Source: Rhodococcoides corynebacterioides (GTDB lineage Bacteria > Actinomycetota > Actinomycetes > Mycobacteriales > Mycobacteriaceae). From it: a DNA stretch of 64,000 bases. A program made the position numbers and the translations under genes. The first letter of the stretch is position 1; each line of letters opens with the position of its first letter. The stretch covers positions 62,001 through 126,000 of the forward strand of contig NZ_JABUBU010000005.1 in the NCBI RefSeq assembly GCF_019834675.1, read 5' to 3'. Below, one piece after another: positions 7,995-16,972 of the stretch. The notes below the pieces were generated by a model. That model did not search any database, was not told the DNA's origin, and saw only the letters and a list, made by a program, of their open reading frames with translations.

Positions 7995-8824
7995 CTCGCA
8001 CCCGCACCCTGATCGTCGCCGCCGCAGCGCTCGTTGTCCTGGTCGTCGTCGGCGCATTTGTCTTCGTCGTGCCGAACCTGCGCGGCGACGAGGACACCGA
8101 CACCGCCGCCCCGCCGACCTCGGCCGAACCGACCCCCGGCCCCGGGATGAGCGAGCTGAACACCGGCGCCACCGGATTCGGCATCCCGGACGCGGACCTG
8201 TCCGGTCGCACCGTGATGGTCCCGAACAACCCTGCCGGGCAACCCCTCCCGCAGCGCGACCCGGCCGGGCCGCGCACCGAATGCACCCCCGACGGGGCAC
8301 CGGTGACCTCACCGGAGGGGGTGATGATCCAACGCAACTTCGGCGTCTCCACCCTGTACTCCGAGACGGACGGGCCCTCCCGCTTCGACGGCCTGGTCCT
8401 CGCCGGCTACAGCCGCACCCCACAAGGTGCCGCGCTGGCCGCCGCGAACATTCTTCCGCGGACTCTCGCCCGCGGCCCGGTTGCTCTCGAAGCGGTCAAC
8501 AAGCTCGTTCTCGACGGTGGTTCCTTGGTCGACTCCGAGGCTGGTCAGGAGGACGTCGACGGCCCGGTCAACACCGACATCGTCGCATTGCGCGCGCCGA
8601 TGGGTTTCAAGATCCTCTCGTGCACCAGCAACTTCGTCGTCGTTGAGCTGGCACTGATTCGCGATGTCGACGACACCGGGCAGCGATTGCAGCAACCGCA
8701 GTACTACGGCATGCGGCTGAATATGGTCTGGGACAACGGGACGTGGAAGGGGCGTGAGGCAACAGGACCCGGATCGACTGGGCCGTACTCGTCCCTCGAC
8801 GGCTTCACGCGGTGGGCGCTGTGA
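7991..8824 (+). CDS. Membrane-anchored protein with NTF2-like/VirB8-like features
   Basis: The GTG at 7991 overlaps the previous stop and encodes 277 residues. One N-terminal span (LIVAAAALVVLVVVGAFVFV) is followed by an Asp/Thr/Pro-rich linker and an external domain of about 200 residues. That domain holds two Cys (TECTPDG, LSCTSNF) and the GYSRTPQGAALAAAN motif shared with the preceding lipoprotein. A single span with an external domain repeated in two neighbours is what VirB8/TcpC-type channel proteins look like. The stop overlaps the next GTG. Confidence 0.65.
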   Translation: MTRTRTLIVAAAALVVLVVVGAFVFVVPNLRGDEDTDTAAPPTSAEPTPGPGMSELNTGATGFGIPDADLSGRTVMVPNNPAGQPLPQRDPAGPRTECTPDGAPVTSPEGVMIQRNFGVSTLYSETDGPSRFDGLVLAGYSRTPQGAALAAANILPRTLARGPVALEAVNKLVLDGGSLVDSEAGQEDVDGPVNTDIVALRAPMGFKILSCTSNFVVVELALIRDVDDTGQRLQQPQYYGMRLNMVWDNGTWKGREATGPGSTGPYSSLDGFTRWAL

Positions 8825-10395
8825 GCGCCGGAGGCACCAGCGCCTTCACGCTGATGAGACAAGCTGTTCTGACCGTCCTGGCCACACTTGCAGTCCTCGT
8901 CACCAGCGCCGGCCCCGCGGCCGCGCAGGAACCGACTGCGCCCAATCCATCACCGGTGACCGGCATCGTGGACCAGGGCAACGACTTCCAACAAACCCGT
9001 CGGGAGTGCTTGGCCGACGGGTCGGACGTTATCCGCGATGGCAGCGCCGCCGACAGGCTGCTCGACTTCTTCAACAGTCGAGGAGCTGCCGATCAGATTC
9101 TTTGCCTGGACACTGCGGTTACGGAACATCCCGGTGACGCCCTGGCCACGGCCGCGTCGTCGGCGGCGTCGGCGTTCTGGGGGGACTCGGTCGGCGACTT
9201 CGCCAAGGCGGTCATGGAAGGCAACGCCCAAGCGTTCCGGACGGTGATGACGTTCTGGATGACCGCGGGCATTCCCGGCCTCGGCGCTGAAACGGCGATG
9301 TCGGGACTGCGGAACATCGTCACCGGCTTCACCGTCGCCGCCCTGTTCGCCTCACTGGTCATTGCGACGACCAAACTCGCCGTCGCCCGCAAACAAGCGG
9401 TGATGGAAGGAGCGACGGAGACGGCGTCGATGCTGGTGCGGACGGTGTTCACCGTCGCCCTGCTGCCGGTGTTGGTGCTGATGTTCCACCAGGGCGGCGA
9501 CGCCGCCTCGGCGTACGCGCTCGAGAGGTTCGTCGGGGGTGATCTGAACGAGAAGATCACCGCGATCACCGCCTTCGACGAGAAGACCGGTCTGGGGCCG
9601 GTGTTCGCGCTCGCGTGCGCCGGGTTCGCCTTCCTCGGCTCCGTCGCCCAGTTGATCGCCCTCCTGATCCGCGAGGCGGTGCTGTGCGTGGTGGTGGCGG
9701 TGATCCCGCTGGCGGCGGCGTCGTCGGCGACGGCCACCGGGCGCTCGTCCTACAAGTCGATGATCGCCTTCACGTTGGGGGCGTTGCTGTTCAAGCCCGT
9801 CGCGACCTTGCTGTATCTGTTCGCGTTCTGGGCGCAGTCCTCGTCCTCCGGTGACCCGGTGGCCTCGGTCATCATCGGCTCGGTCCTGCTCGCAGTCGTC
9901 GGGTTCGCGCTCCCGACGTTGGTGCGGATCATCGCCCCCGCGGCCGAGACCATCGCCGCCGGCGGTGGCCAGGCCGCCGGGTTGGCCGCCGCGGGCGGCG
10001 CCCTCGCCGGTGGAGCCGGGGCGCTCGGTGCCCGCGCCCTGTCGACCGGTGCCCGCGCGCTCGGCGGCACCGGCGGTGGGTCCGGTCCCGGCCCGGGGAT
10101 GGGCGCGGCGGGGACCGGAGCGAAGGCACCGGCCGGGTATCGCGGTCAGTACACCGGCGGTGCACCCGTGCTCGGGAAGTTGCACACCGCATCCGGTGCG
10201 GTGGGGCGAACCACTCGGGCCGGGTCGAGCGTCGCCGGGGCAGTGCGAGGCGGCACTGCCGCGACGCTCGGCGGCGCGGCCGGTGCAGTGCGCACGGCGG
10301 CGTCCGGAGCTCGCGCGACAGGTCAGGCCGCGGGACGGCTCACCGCAGCCGCCGAAGGCGCGGTCGGCAACTACCACGGACGGATCCCCCGATGA
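8821..10395 (+). CDS. Polytopic VirB6/TrbL-like channel protein
   Basis: The start is taken as GTG 8821 because it overlaps the previous stop (GTGA); another in-frame GTG lies at 8812. The 524-residue protein begins with a signal-like segment cleaved near PAAAQE, then an external region with paired Cys (RRECLADG, QILCLDTA). At least six membrane segments follow between residues about 155 and 370. The tail of about 150 residues is Gly/Ala rich and basic, predicted cytoplasmic and disordered. This order (signal, Cys-bearing domain, five to six spans, low-complexity tail) is that of VirB6/TrbL-type proteins in Gram-positive conjugation systems. The next gene starts inside its stop. Confidence 0.7.
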   Translation: MSAGGTSAFTLMRQAVLTVLATLAVLVTSAGPAAAQEPTAPNPSPVTGIVDQGNDFQQTRRECLADGSDVIRDGSAADRLLDFFNSRGAADQILCLDTAVTEHPGDALATAASSAASAFWGDSVGDFAKAVMEGNAQAFRTVMTFWMTAGIPGLGAETAMSGLRNIVTGFTVAALFASLVIATTKLAVARKQAVMEGATETASMLVRTVFTVALLPVLVLMFHQGGDAASAYALERFVGGDLNEKITAITAFDEKTGLGPVFALACAGFAFLGSVAQLIALLIREAVLCVVVAVIPLAAASSATATGRSSYKSMIAFTLGALLFKPVATLLYLFAFWAQSSSSGDPVASVIIGSVLLAVVGFALPTLVRIIAPAAETIAAGGGQAAGLAAAGGALAGGAGALGARALSTGARALGGTGGGSGPGPGMGAAGTGAKAPAGYRGQYTGGAPVLGKLHTASGAVGRTTRAGSSVAGAVRGGTAATLGGAAGAVRTAASGARATGQAAGRLTAAAEGAVGNYHGRIPR

Positions 10396-11891
10396 CCTCG
10401 ACGGTGCACGACGAACCGGCGATCTTCTCCGCCGGCACCCGCCCGAAGTCGACGTTCGCGTTCGGGTTGTCGGTCAAAGCCGTCGGCTACGCCGCCGCCG
10501 GATTCGCCGTCTCGTTCGCAGTGCTGATCTTCGGCGGCGTCATCCCCGGCCTGGCCCTCATGGCCGTCATGGCCGTGCTGCTGGTGCCGCTGGTGGTGGC
10601 CCCGAACGGTCGATCCCTCTACGAGACAGGACAGTTCGCGATGCAGTGGTTTCACCGCAAGCACATCTCCCGCTCCACCGAGTACCACGCCGGACCGCAT
10701 TCGCAGATCCCCGGCGGCCGGTACCGCCTGCCCGGCCTGCTCGCCACGACCACCCTGCACGTCGGCACCGACCGGCACGGCAACGAGTTCGGGATGATCC
10801 ACCACCCCGCCGATCACCGCTACACCGTGATCGTGGACTGCCTGCCCGGCGGCGACGAAGCGGTGGTGCGCAGCGAGAAGGACCTCTACACCGCCGACTG
10901 GGGCGTCTACCTCGCCGACCTGGGCCTGGCCAGTGACATCGTCGGCGCGACCGTGGTCGTGGAGAACATCCCCGCCACCGGCCTGCGCCTGGCTCGCCTC
11001 GTCGAACGGGAGATGGCCGCGGCCGCGCCGGGACTGTCTGCGGAGTTCGTGCGGCAGTCGTCGGTGCGGATGCCCTCGGGTCGGCACCGCACCCTGGCGC
11101 GGCTGTCGATCACCTTCCGCGCCACCACCCGCGAGCGGCAGAAGGAACCGGAGGAGATGGCCGCGGAGCTGGCGCGGCGGCTGCCGGACCTCTACGGCAA
11201 CCTCGCCGGCGCAGGTGTCGACGCCCAACCGATGACGGCGGCGGAGATCGTGGCCACCGCGCACCGCTCCTACAACCCGTCGACGGAGAACGACTTCGAA
11301 GAGCTCGACATCGCCGGGCAGCCGCACGGGGTGGCGTGGGAGGACGCCGGACCCGGCCGGGCCCGCACCGAGTGGGGTCACTACCGGCACGACGGGGCGA
11401 CGTCGGTGGTGTGGGAGATGGCCGCACCACCGGAGTCGGTGTTCACCGACACCGTCCTCAAACCGCTGCTCGCCCCGCACGACGACCTGCCCCGCAAACG
11501 CCTCACCCTGATCTACCGGCCCTATTCGGCCGGGGACGCAGCGAAGAAGGTCGAGAAGCAACACCGAGACGCCCTGCACGCCATCAACTCCCGCGGCGCC
11601 AAGATCAGCTCCGCCGAAGCGGAGAAGCGTCTCGAGATCACCTCCCAGGCCCGCAAGGAGATGGTCTCCGGCGCCGGGCAGCTCCGGTACTCGGCGCTGC
11701 TCACGATCACCGCCCAAGACCCGGCCGAGGTGGGGAACGCCGCGGCGGTCACCGAATCGCTCGCCGCCCGCGCCCGCCTGCGGCTGCGGCGCGCGCACGG
11801 CTTCCAGGACGCCGGGTTCGCCGCCGGCCTCGGGCTCGGGGTGCTGCTGCCCGACCACATCACCACCTCCGCCCTCGTCCGCCGCAGCTGA
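10392..11891 (+). CDS. SCO6880-family membrane protein of the secretion system
   Basis: The ATG at 10392 overlaps the previous stop (ATGA); 499 residues. Two close spans lie at about 28-78 (AVGYAAAGFAVSFAVLIFGG, LALMAVMAVLLVPLVV), followed by a long soluble part. HRKHISRSTEYHAGPHSQIPG after the spans and a helical stretch DAAKKVEKQHRDALHAINS are typical of the SCO6880 family, which sits directly upstream of VirB4-like ATPases in actinobacterial elements. It may combine the PrgI/VirB3 anchor with the N-terminal half of a VirB4 protein whose motor half is the next gene. Its end is separated from the ATPase gene by 61 bp. Confidence 0.75.
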   Translation: MTSTVHDEPAIFSAGTRPKSTFAFGLSVKAVGYAAAGFAVSFAVLIFGGVIPGLALMAVMAVLLVPLVVAPNGRSLYETGQFAMQWFHRKHISRSTEYHAGPHSQIPGGRYRLPGLLATTTLHVGTDRHGNEFGMIHHPADHRYTVIVDCLPGGDEAVVRSEKDLYTADWGVYLADLGLASDIVGATVVVENIPATGLRLARLVEREMAAAAPGLSAEFVRQSSVRMPSGRHRTLARLSITFRATTRERQKEPEEMAAELARRLPDLYGNLAGAGVDAQPMTAAEIVATAHRSYNPSTENDFEELDIAGQPHGVAWEDAGPGRARTEWGHYRHDGATSVVWEMAAPPESVFTDTVLKPLLAPHDDLPRKRLTLIYRPYSAGDAAKKVEKQHRDALHAINSRGAKISSAEAEKRLEITSQARKEMVSGAGQLRYSALLTITAQDPAEVGNAAAVTESLAARARLRLRRAHGFQDAGFAAGLGLGVLLPDHITTSALVRRS

Positions 11892-11952
11892 ACCGGGCCA
11901 CGACCCGTTCGGCCGACGCCCCCGGCTCCACCGACTCGAAGGGACCGCCCTC

Positions 11953-13755
11953 GTGACACCCACCGACACCCGCAGAGCCTCCACCGATTCCGACCAGCCG
12001 CAGCGGCGGCGCGGGTTCATCCCGGATCTCGACTACGCCGACCTCGCTGCCCGCATCGAAACCGGCGAGACGGCCGAACCGGCGAAGCTCAGCCGTGTCG
12101 GGATCGGACTGGCCCGCTGGCGCAACACCCACCGCGACGCCGCCGGTTCCGGCTCACCGCAGGGGAAGCACCGCGCGGACCCGGACTGGCGGTCGGCGCT
12201 GGCGACCACGGCGGACGGGGCGCGGGGCGCCGGCGGGGGGCGGATGACCTCGGTGCCCGCCCCGATCGAGTACGAGGCATCGTCGGTGCAGCTCTGCGGG
12301 CTCAACCCGTGGGCCATCGGTGCGGCCGCCCCGAACTCGGGCACCATCGTCGGCCAGCACGCCGTCACCGGAGAAGCGGTCGCGTGCGATCCGTTCGCCT
12401 ACTTCCGCGACAACCACATCGCCAACCCGTCGATGTTCGTCCTCTCCCTCCCCGGGCTGGGGAAGTCGTCGCTCATCCGCAAGGTCCTGCTTGGGGCCAC
12501 CGCGTGGGGGCAGACACCGATCGTCGCCGGGGACATCAAAGCCGAATACGTCGCCCTGACCACGATGCTCGGCGGGCAGGTCGTCACCCTCGGCCACGGT
12601 GGTGGGCATCTCAACCCCCTCGCCGCCGGCACTCTCGGCCAAGCCGTCGTGCGGCTGCGGGCTGCCCGCACCGACGCCGCCGCAGCGGGCGACGCCGCGC
12701 GGGTCGAGCACCTGGACGAACTGCTCGGCACGGCGGAGCTGACGGTGCGAACGCGGCAGGTCAACGCCGTGTGCGCGCTGATCGAGCTGATTCGCTACGA
12801 CACCCACTCGGTGCGGGCGTTCGAGAACTCCATCATCGGTATCGCCCTCGACGAGCTCTACTCCGAACACGGCGGGTTCAACTACGCGCACCCGCCGCTG
12901 ATCCGGGACCTCTACCAGCGCATCGATACCGGCTCGGAGGCGATGCTGCGCGCGACGTACCAAACCACCCGAGAGGGCTACCGGACGCACATTACCGACC
13001 TGATGCAGGCGCTCGGGGCGCTGATCTCGGGGCCGTTGGGGACGATCTTCGCCGACCACACCTCCCAACCGCTCGACCTCGACGCCCCCATGATCTGCAT
13101 CGACGTCTCCTCCCTCGACCGGGGCGATACCGCCCTCAAGGCCGCGGTGATGCTCTCCTGCTGGGCCGATGCCTACGGGACCGTGGAAGCGGCGCACCTG
13201 CTGGCCGACGCCGGCCTGGACCGGCAGCGGTTGTTCCTGCTCGCCCTCGACGAGCTGTGGCAAGTCATCGGCGCCGGACCCGGCATGGTCGCCCGCGTCA
13301 ACGAGATCTCCCGCCTCAACCGCACCGACGCCACCGGGCTGCTGATGATCACCCACACCGGCCGCGACCTCGAAACCCTGCCCACCGAAGCGGACATCAA
13401 GACCGCCAAGGGGTTCATCGACCGCGCCGGCATGGTCGTCTGCGGCGGCCTTCCCATCGGTGAGGTCGAACGACTCTCCGGCGAGCTCAAGTTCACCTCG
13501 GCCGAGCAGGACATGGTGACCTCCTGGTCCCGCGGGGCAGCATTGCGGTCGGCGGAGCGGCGGACCGCCCGCTCACCGATCGGGCGGGGGAAATTCCTGA
13601 TCAAAGTGGCCAAGGACAACACCCCCGGCATCCCCATCCAGACGGTGTTCACCGACCTCGAGATCGACTCCGGAGTCCACGACACCAACGCCCGCTTCGC
13701 CGACTACTTCGACACCGCCGCCGGCGACGCTTCGACCGGGCAGGTGCTCCGATGA
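11953..13755 (+). CDS. VirB4-like ATPase of the type IV secretion system
   Basis: A GTG start gives 600 residues. Walker A is PGLGKSSLIRK at about residues 166-176 and Walker B is LFLLALDELWQVIG at about 427-440, followed by NEISRLNRTDATGLLMITHT, the arginine-bearing motif seen in VirB4/TraC motors. GDIKAEYVALTTMLGG after Walker A matches the FtsK-HerA-like fold. VirB4 proteins form cytoplasmic hexamers that energise pilus or substrate transport. The family's N-terminal membrane-associated half is short here, in keeping with its partner being the preceding SCO6880-like protein. The stop overlaps the next ATG (ATGA). Confidence 0.85.
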   Translation: MTPTDTRRASTDSDQPQRRRGFIPDLDYADLAARIETGETAEPAKLSRVGIGLARWRNTHRDAAGSGSPQGKHRADPDWRSALATTADGARGAGGGRMTSVPAPIEYEASSVQLCGLNPWAIGAAAPNSGTIVGQHAVTGEAVACDPFAYFRDNHIANPSMFVLSLPGLGKSSLIRKVLLGATAWGQTPIVAGDIKAEYVALTTMLGGQVVTLGHGGGHLNPLAAGTLGQAVVRLRAARTDAAAAGDAARVEHLDELLGTAELTVRTRQVNAVCALIELIRYDTHSVRAFENSIIGIALDELYSEHGGFNYAHPPLIRDLYQRIDTGSEAMLRATYQTTREGYRTHITDLMQALGALISGPLGTIFADHTSQPLDLDAPMICIDVSSLDRGDTALKAAVMLSCWADAYGTVEAAHLLADAGLDRQRLFLLALDELWQVIGAGPGMVARVNEISRLNRTDATGLLMITHTGRDLETLPTEADIKTAKGFIDRAGMVVCGGLPIGEVERLSGELKFTSAEQDMVTSWSRGAALRSAERRTARSPIGRGKFLIKVAKDNTPGIPIQTVFTDLEIDSGVHDTNARFADYFDTAAGDASTGQVLR

Positions 13756-14054
13756 GGGCCGAATACGCCGCCGAGGTCAAGGAGTGGGCGCTCGAGACGT
13801 ACCGCTCCTCCCGCCCGAACTACCCATCGCGGGATCAGTGCGTGACCGCGATCGCCGGTCAGATCGGCGCGCACGTCAACACCGTGAACCGGTGGATCAA
13901 GCTCGAATTCGGGCCCTCCCGCGAGCCCGCGGCGGACGAGGTGGTCGCCAAGCTCCGCGCCGCCGAAGCCGAGATCGAACGCCTGCTGCGGGTCAACCGT
14001 GACCTGTCCGACCGGCTCGCCGCCGCCTCGCCTCGCACGATCGCAGCGCAGTGA
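13752..14054 (+). CDS. Small HTH plus coiled-coil protein, transposase-OrfA-like, inside the conjugation operon
   Basis: A 100-residue protein coupled to the ATPase gene by ATGA and to the hydrolase gene by GTGA. Residues 5-50 (VKEWALETYRSSRP...AIAGQIGAHVNTVNRWIK) look like the helix-turn-helix of IS3-type OrfA transposase proteins, and residues 62-92 form a leucine-rich coiled coil (RLLRVNRDLSDRLAAA). No OrfB, inverted repeat or other insertion-sequence part is nearby, and the overlaps on both sides show it is a settled operon member. It is more likely a DNA-binding regulator or accessory factor recruited from an insertion sequence than an active transposase gene. Confidence 0.6.
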   Translation: MRAEYAAEVKEWALETYRSSRPNYPSRDQCVTAIAGQIGAHVNTVNRWIKLEFGPSREPAADEVVAKLRAAEAEIERLLRVNRDLSDRLAAASPRTIAAQ

Positions 14055-15721
14055 AGAAGGGCGGGACGATCGCGCTGGTCGCCGCCCTCGCGGTTGCACT
14101 GTTCGTGGTGCTGTTCGTCACCACCATCGGGGGTCGGATCGACTGCGGTCCCACGAGCTCGACACCCGGTGCCCCGGTCCCGGCTGGTACGCACGTCAAG
14201 CCGACCGACCCGGCTGCGACCACGTTGACGTCCGGATTCGGTCCGCGGTGGGGCACCGAGCACCGCGGCGTCGACTACGCCGGACCGGTCGGCACACCGA
14301 TCTACGCCTTCACCGACGGAACCGTGCGAGAAGCCGGACCGGCCGACGGTTTCGGCAACTGGATCATCGTCGACCACGTCATCGACGGAAAGCCCTACTC
14401 AACCGTCTATGGCCACATGGAGAGCGACGGAGTACTCGTCACGACCGGCCAGCAGGTCACTGCCGGCCAGGAAATCGGCCGGATCGGCAACGCCGGTCAG
14501 TCCACCGGGGCGCACCTGCATTTTGAGGTCTGGGACGGTGGCCGACTACCGGACGGAGCGGGCACGGCGGTCGACCCCGCGTCGTGGGTGGACAGCGCCC
14601 GCGCGCCCGGTACCGCGCCGCCCCCGCCCGCACCCGGCAGCAGCGGAAACAGCAGCACCGTCGGAGGGTCCACCGGGCCCGGTGGCAGCGTCGGCGGTCT
14701 GAACGACAAGCAGCTCGCCATCTCCAAGCAGACCGTCGCCATCGGCGAGGCGATGAACGTCCCCGAACAGGGCATCGTCGTCGCCCTGGCAACGGTGTCG
14801 CGGGAGTCGACTTTCCAGATGTACGCCAGCTCCAACGTCCCGGACTCGCTGAACTACCCCCACGACGCCGTCGGCTCGGATCACCTGTCGGTCAACCAGT
14901 TCCAGCAGCAGGTCACCATCTGGGGCGACACCGCTACCCTGATGAACCCCGTCACCGCCAACCGCCTGTTCTACGAGCACCTCCTGGCCGTCCCCGGGTG
15001 GGAGTCGATGCCCGTCACCGCCGCCGCGCAGGCCGTGCAGAACTCGGGCCTACCCGGCGCCTACGCCGAACACGAACCCCTCGCCCGCACCCTGTATGCG
15101 CAGTTCAAGGGCGCAGGCCGCGACCTCCCCGCCGCGGACCGCGCCGCCCTCGCCGGCGCCGCGGCCGCCGCCACCGTCGGGAGCGGAGCGGCCACCGCCG
15201 ACTGCGCGGATGCGACGCCGAACACCAACGGCCCCACCTTCACCCCCGGTGGCCCGTTCGGGGCCAACGTCATCGCCGCCGCGATGCGCTGGCTCGGCAC
15301 CCCCTACGCCTGGGGCGGCGGCGACCAGAACGGACCCACCAACGGCATCAGCGACGGCGGCGGCGCCGCTGACGCGCACGGAGACACCGGCAAAGTCGGC
15401 TTCGACTGCTCCGGGTTGACCCTGCACGCGGTCTTCCAAGCCTCCGGCGGCGCAATAAGCCTGCCGCACTTCACCGGCGACACCTCCAACCCCGGACAGC
15501 TCTACGACCCCCGAGGCCAGGAGATCCCGCTCGACCAGAAACAACCCGGCGACCTGATCTTCTTCGGCTCCGGTGGCAATACCCACCACGTCGGCATCTA
15601 CTACGGCGTCGAGAACGGCACCGAAATGCTGCTCAACGCACCGCAATCGGGCGACGTGGTCTCCGTTCAACCACTCTCCGGCTGGGCCGGAGAACAGATG
15701 TACGTCAGGAGATTCGGATGA
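14051..15721 (+). CDS. Three-domain cell-wall hydrolase: M23 peptidase, lysozyme-like domain, NlpC/P60
   Basis: The GTG at 14051 overlaps the previous stop; 556 residues with an N-terminal membrane anchor (residues 6-26). Domain 1 (about 55-175) is a LytM/M23 metallopeptidase with HRGVD and the HLHFEV zinc motif. Domain 2 (about 215-355) has ALATVSRESTFQMYASS and SVNQFQQQ, as in lysozyme/SLT-like transglycosylases, with Glu in the RES triplet as the candidate acid. Domain 3 (about 395-555) is NlpC/P60 with catalytic Cys in GFDCSGL and His in HHVGIYYG. Such VirB1/TcpG-type enzymes open peptidoglycan for the transfer channel. All visible catalytic residues are present. Confidence 0.9.
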   Translation: MKKGGTIALVAALAVALFVVLFVTTIGGRIDCGPTSSTPGAPVPAGTHVKPTDPAATTLTSGFGPRWGTEHRGVDYAGPVGTPIYAFTDGTVREAGPADGFGNWIIVDHVIDGKPYSTVYGHMESDGVLVTTGQQVTAGQEIGRIGNAGQSTGAHLHFEVWDGGRLPDGAGTAVDPASWVDSARAPGTAPPPPAPGSSGNSSTVGGSTGPGGSVGGLNDKQLAISKQTVAIGEAMNVPEQGIVVALATVSRESTFQMYASSNVPDSLNYPHDAVGSDHLSVNQFQQQVTIWGDTATLMNPVTANRLFYEHLLAVPGWESMPVTAAAQAVQNSGLPGAYAEHEPLARTLYAQFKGAGRDLPAADRAALAGAAAAATVGSGAATADCADATPNTNGPTFTPGGPFGANVIAAAMRWLGTPYAWGGGDQNGPTNGISDGGGAADAHGDTGKVGFDCSGLTLHAVFQASGGAISLPHFTGDTSNPGQLYDPRGQEIPLDQKQPGDLIFFGSGGNTHHVGIYYGVENGTEMLLNAPQSGDVVSVQPLSGWAGEQMYVRRFG

Positions 15722-16320
15722 CACCCACCACTCACACGGCCCGTCTGAGCACCCTCGTTGCAGCGACACTGGCTGCGGCCGCACTCGCTCTAACCGGCTG
15801 CGGAGGAACCGAACCTGCTGTCCCCGACGGCGGCACCCCGCCCACGTCCACGGCGCCACCGCCTCCGACGGTGTGCACCGACCGCATTGACGAGGCCACC
15901 GGCGTCGACACCTGCGACGTCGAGGCCGTCCTGTCCACCGCCGCAGCCGCCCTGTACTCCTACCGACCCACCGAGCAGCCCCGCAAAGGTGTGGACCTCG
16001 ACGCCGCAGCGACCCTTCTCAACCCTCTCTGGGTGCAAGAAGTCGGGGAGTCCTCCTCCGCTTTGGCGCCCGTCACCGGCGCCGAGTGGGACCGGTGGGC
16101 CACCAGCGGGATCACCGTCGACGCCGACGCGAACGTGACCTCCGACGACCACCCGGCCGACACGGACACCCTCGTCCGCCGCGTCGTCGCCGTGCAGCAG
16201 ACGCTCGTCGACGCCGGCGGCGCCACCATCGGCGAGCTGACACCGATCGCGCTGTACATGACTGCCACCCGCGCCAACCGCCTCACCGGCTGGGCCGTGT
16301 CCGCGATGACCGTTCGATGA
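15718..16320 (+). CDS. Lipoprotein closing the conjugation operon
   Basis: The ATG at 15718 overlaps the preceding stop (ATGA) and gives 200 residues. The signal peptide ends in a lipobox ALALTGC, followed by a Pro/Thr-rich spacer and a helical domain containing two Cys (VCTDRIDE, DTCDVEAV) close together. The C-terminal half ends ANRLTGWAVSAMTVR. I do not recognise a named family. As the last gene before a 650-bp non-coding stretch it completes the operon that starts at 1753. An envelope role beside the hydrolase is plausible. Confidence 0.65.
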   Translation: MTPTTHTARLSTLVAATLAAAALALTGCGGTEPAVPDGGTPPTSTAPPPPTVCTDRIDEATGVDTCDVEAVLSTAAAALYSYRPTEQPRKGVDLDAAATLLNPLWVQEVGESSSALAPVTGAEWDRWATSGITVDADANVTSDDHPADTDTLVRRVVAVQQTLVDAGGATIGELTPIALYMTATRANRLTGWAVSAMTVR

Positions 16321-16972
16321 GAACACCGTGGCAGCTGTCCGTCGGCGCCATGACCGTCAGCTGTGGCATAGTCCGTCGTCATCGACCAGATGAACTGACG
16401 GGTCTCGCCCTATCGGTCAGCAAGCGGCGTTGTACGCCTCGTCGACGTCGAGGAAACAACGGGCTAGCCACCAAACCTTGACGATAACGATAATCACTGG
16501 TAACGCGACGTATTAGAGAGCGACGAGTTCGGGTCAGCGAGCATGCAAGCTGAACATGACGGTGAGTCGAGTACGCGCTGAACGTGCGCCCGCTGGCTTG
16601 CCGAGGTTGGACTGCTTGGAGCTAAGTCCCTGTTGTACAGAGCGTTTCAACTGAGCAGTGTCCGCGGGGCGCGGTTTCAAACTCAACTGGGATCTATGCC
16701 GACGAGCTCGATATGGGTCAAGGGTCGTTATTGCGAGCGCGTATCCCGTCATCCGTTGCGCTGCATGGGCGTTGTCTACGACGCTGATCGTCGAGGGGGA
16801 TTGGTGCGGGTGCCGGCGCGGGCCCCGTTGAAGACAGTGCCCGGGCAGCAATCATTCGAGCGCTCACACCCCTCGGCCTCCGTCGGGCCCACTTGAGGAC
16901 GCCGCAGCCTGTTGTGAAGTGCAGTCGTTTCACATACTGTGACGGCGGCCACTTAACTTAGGGGAGTTTGAC
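16321..16972 (+). other. Non-coding interval between conjugation operon and lipase
   Basis: I see no convincing gene here. Short open frames in several phases lack ribosome sites and family resemblance. Local composition is less GC-rich than on either side, especially at 16480-16530 (TAACGATAATCACTGG) and 16920-16960. The last part (GTTTCACATACTGTGACGG, then GGGGAG at 16961-16966) probably holds the lipase promoter and ribosome site. The junction may mark where the lipase/TetR cargo joined the transfer region. Confidence 0.5.

Noticed and set aside
13752-14054. An insertion sequence in the conjugation operon
   Set aside because: Only an OrfA-like HTH protein exists, without OrfB, terminal repeats or disruption; overlapping stops and starts show that it is an operon gene.
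16534-16896. Small genes on either strand in the gap after the conjugation operon
   Set aside because: No ribosome sites, no family resemblance and no codon-position bias.
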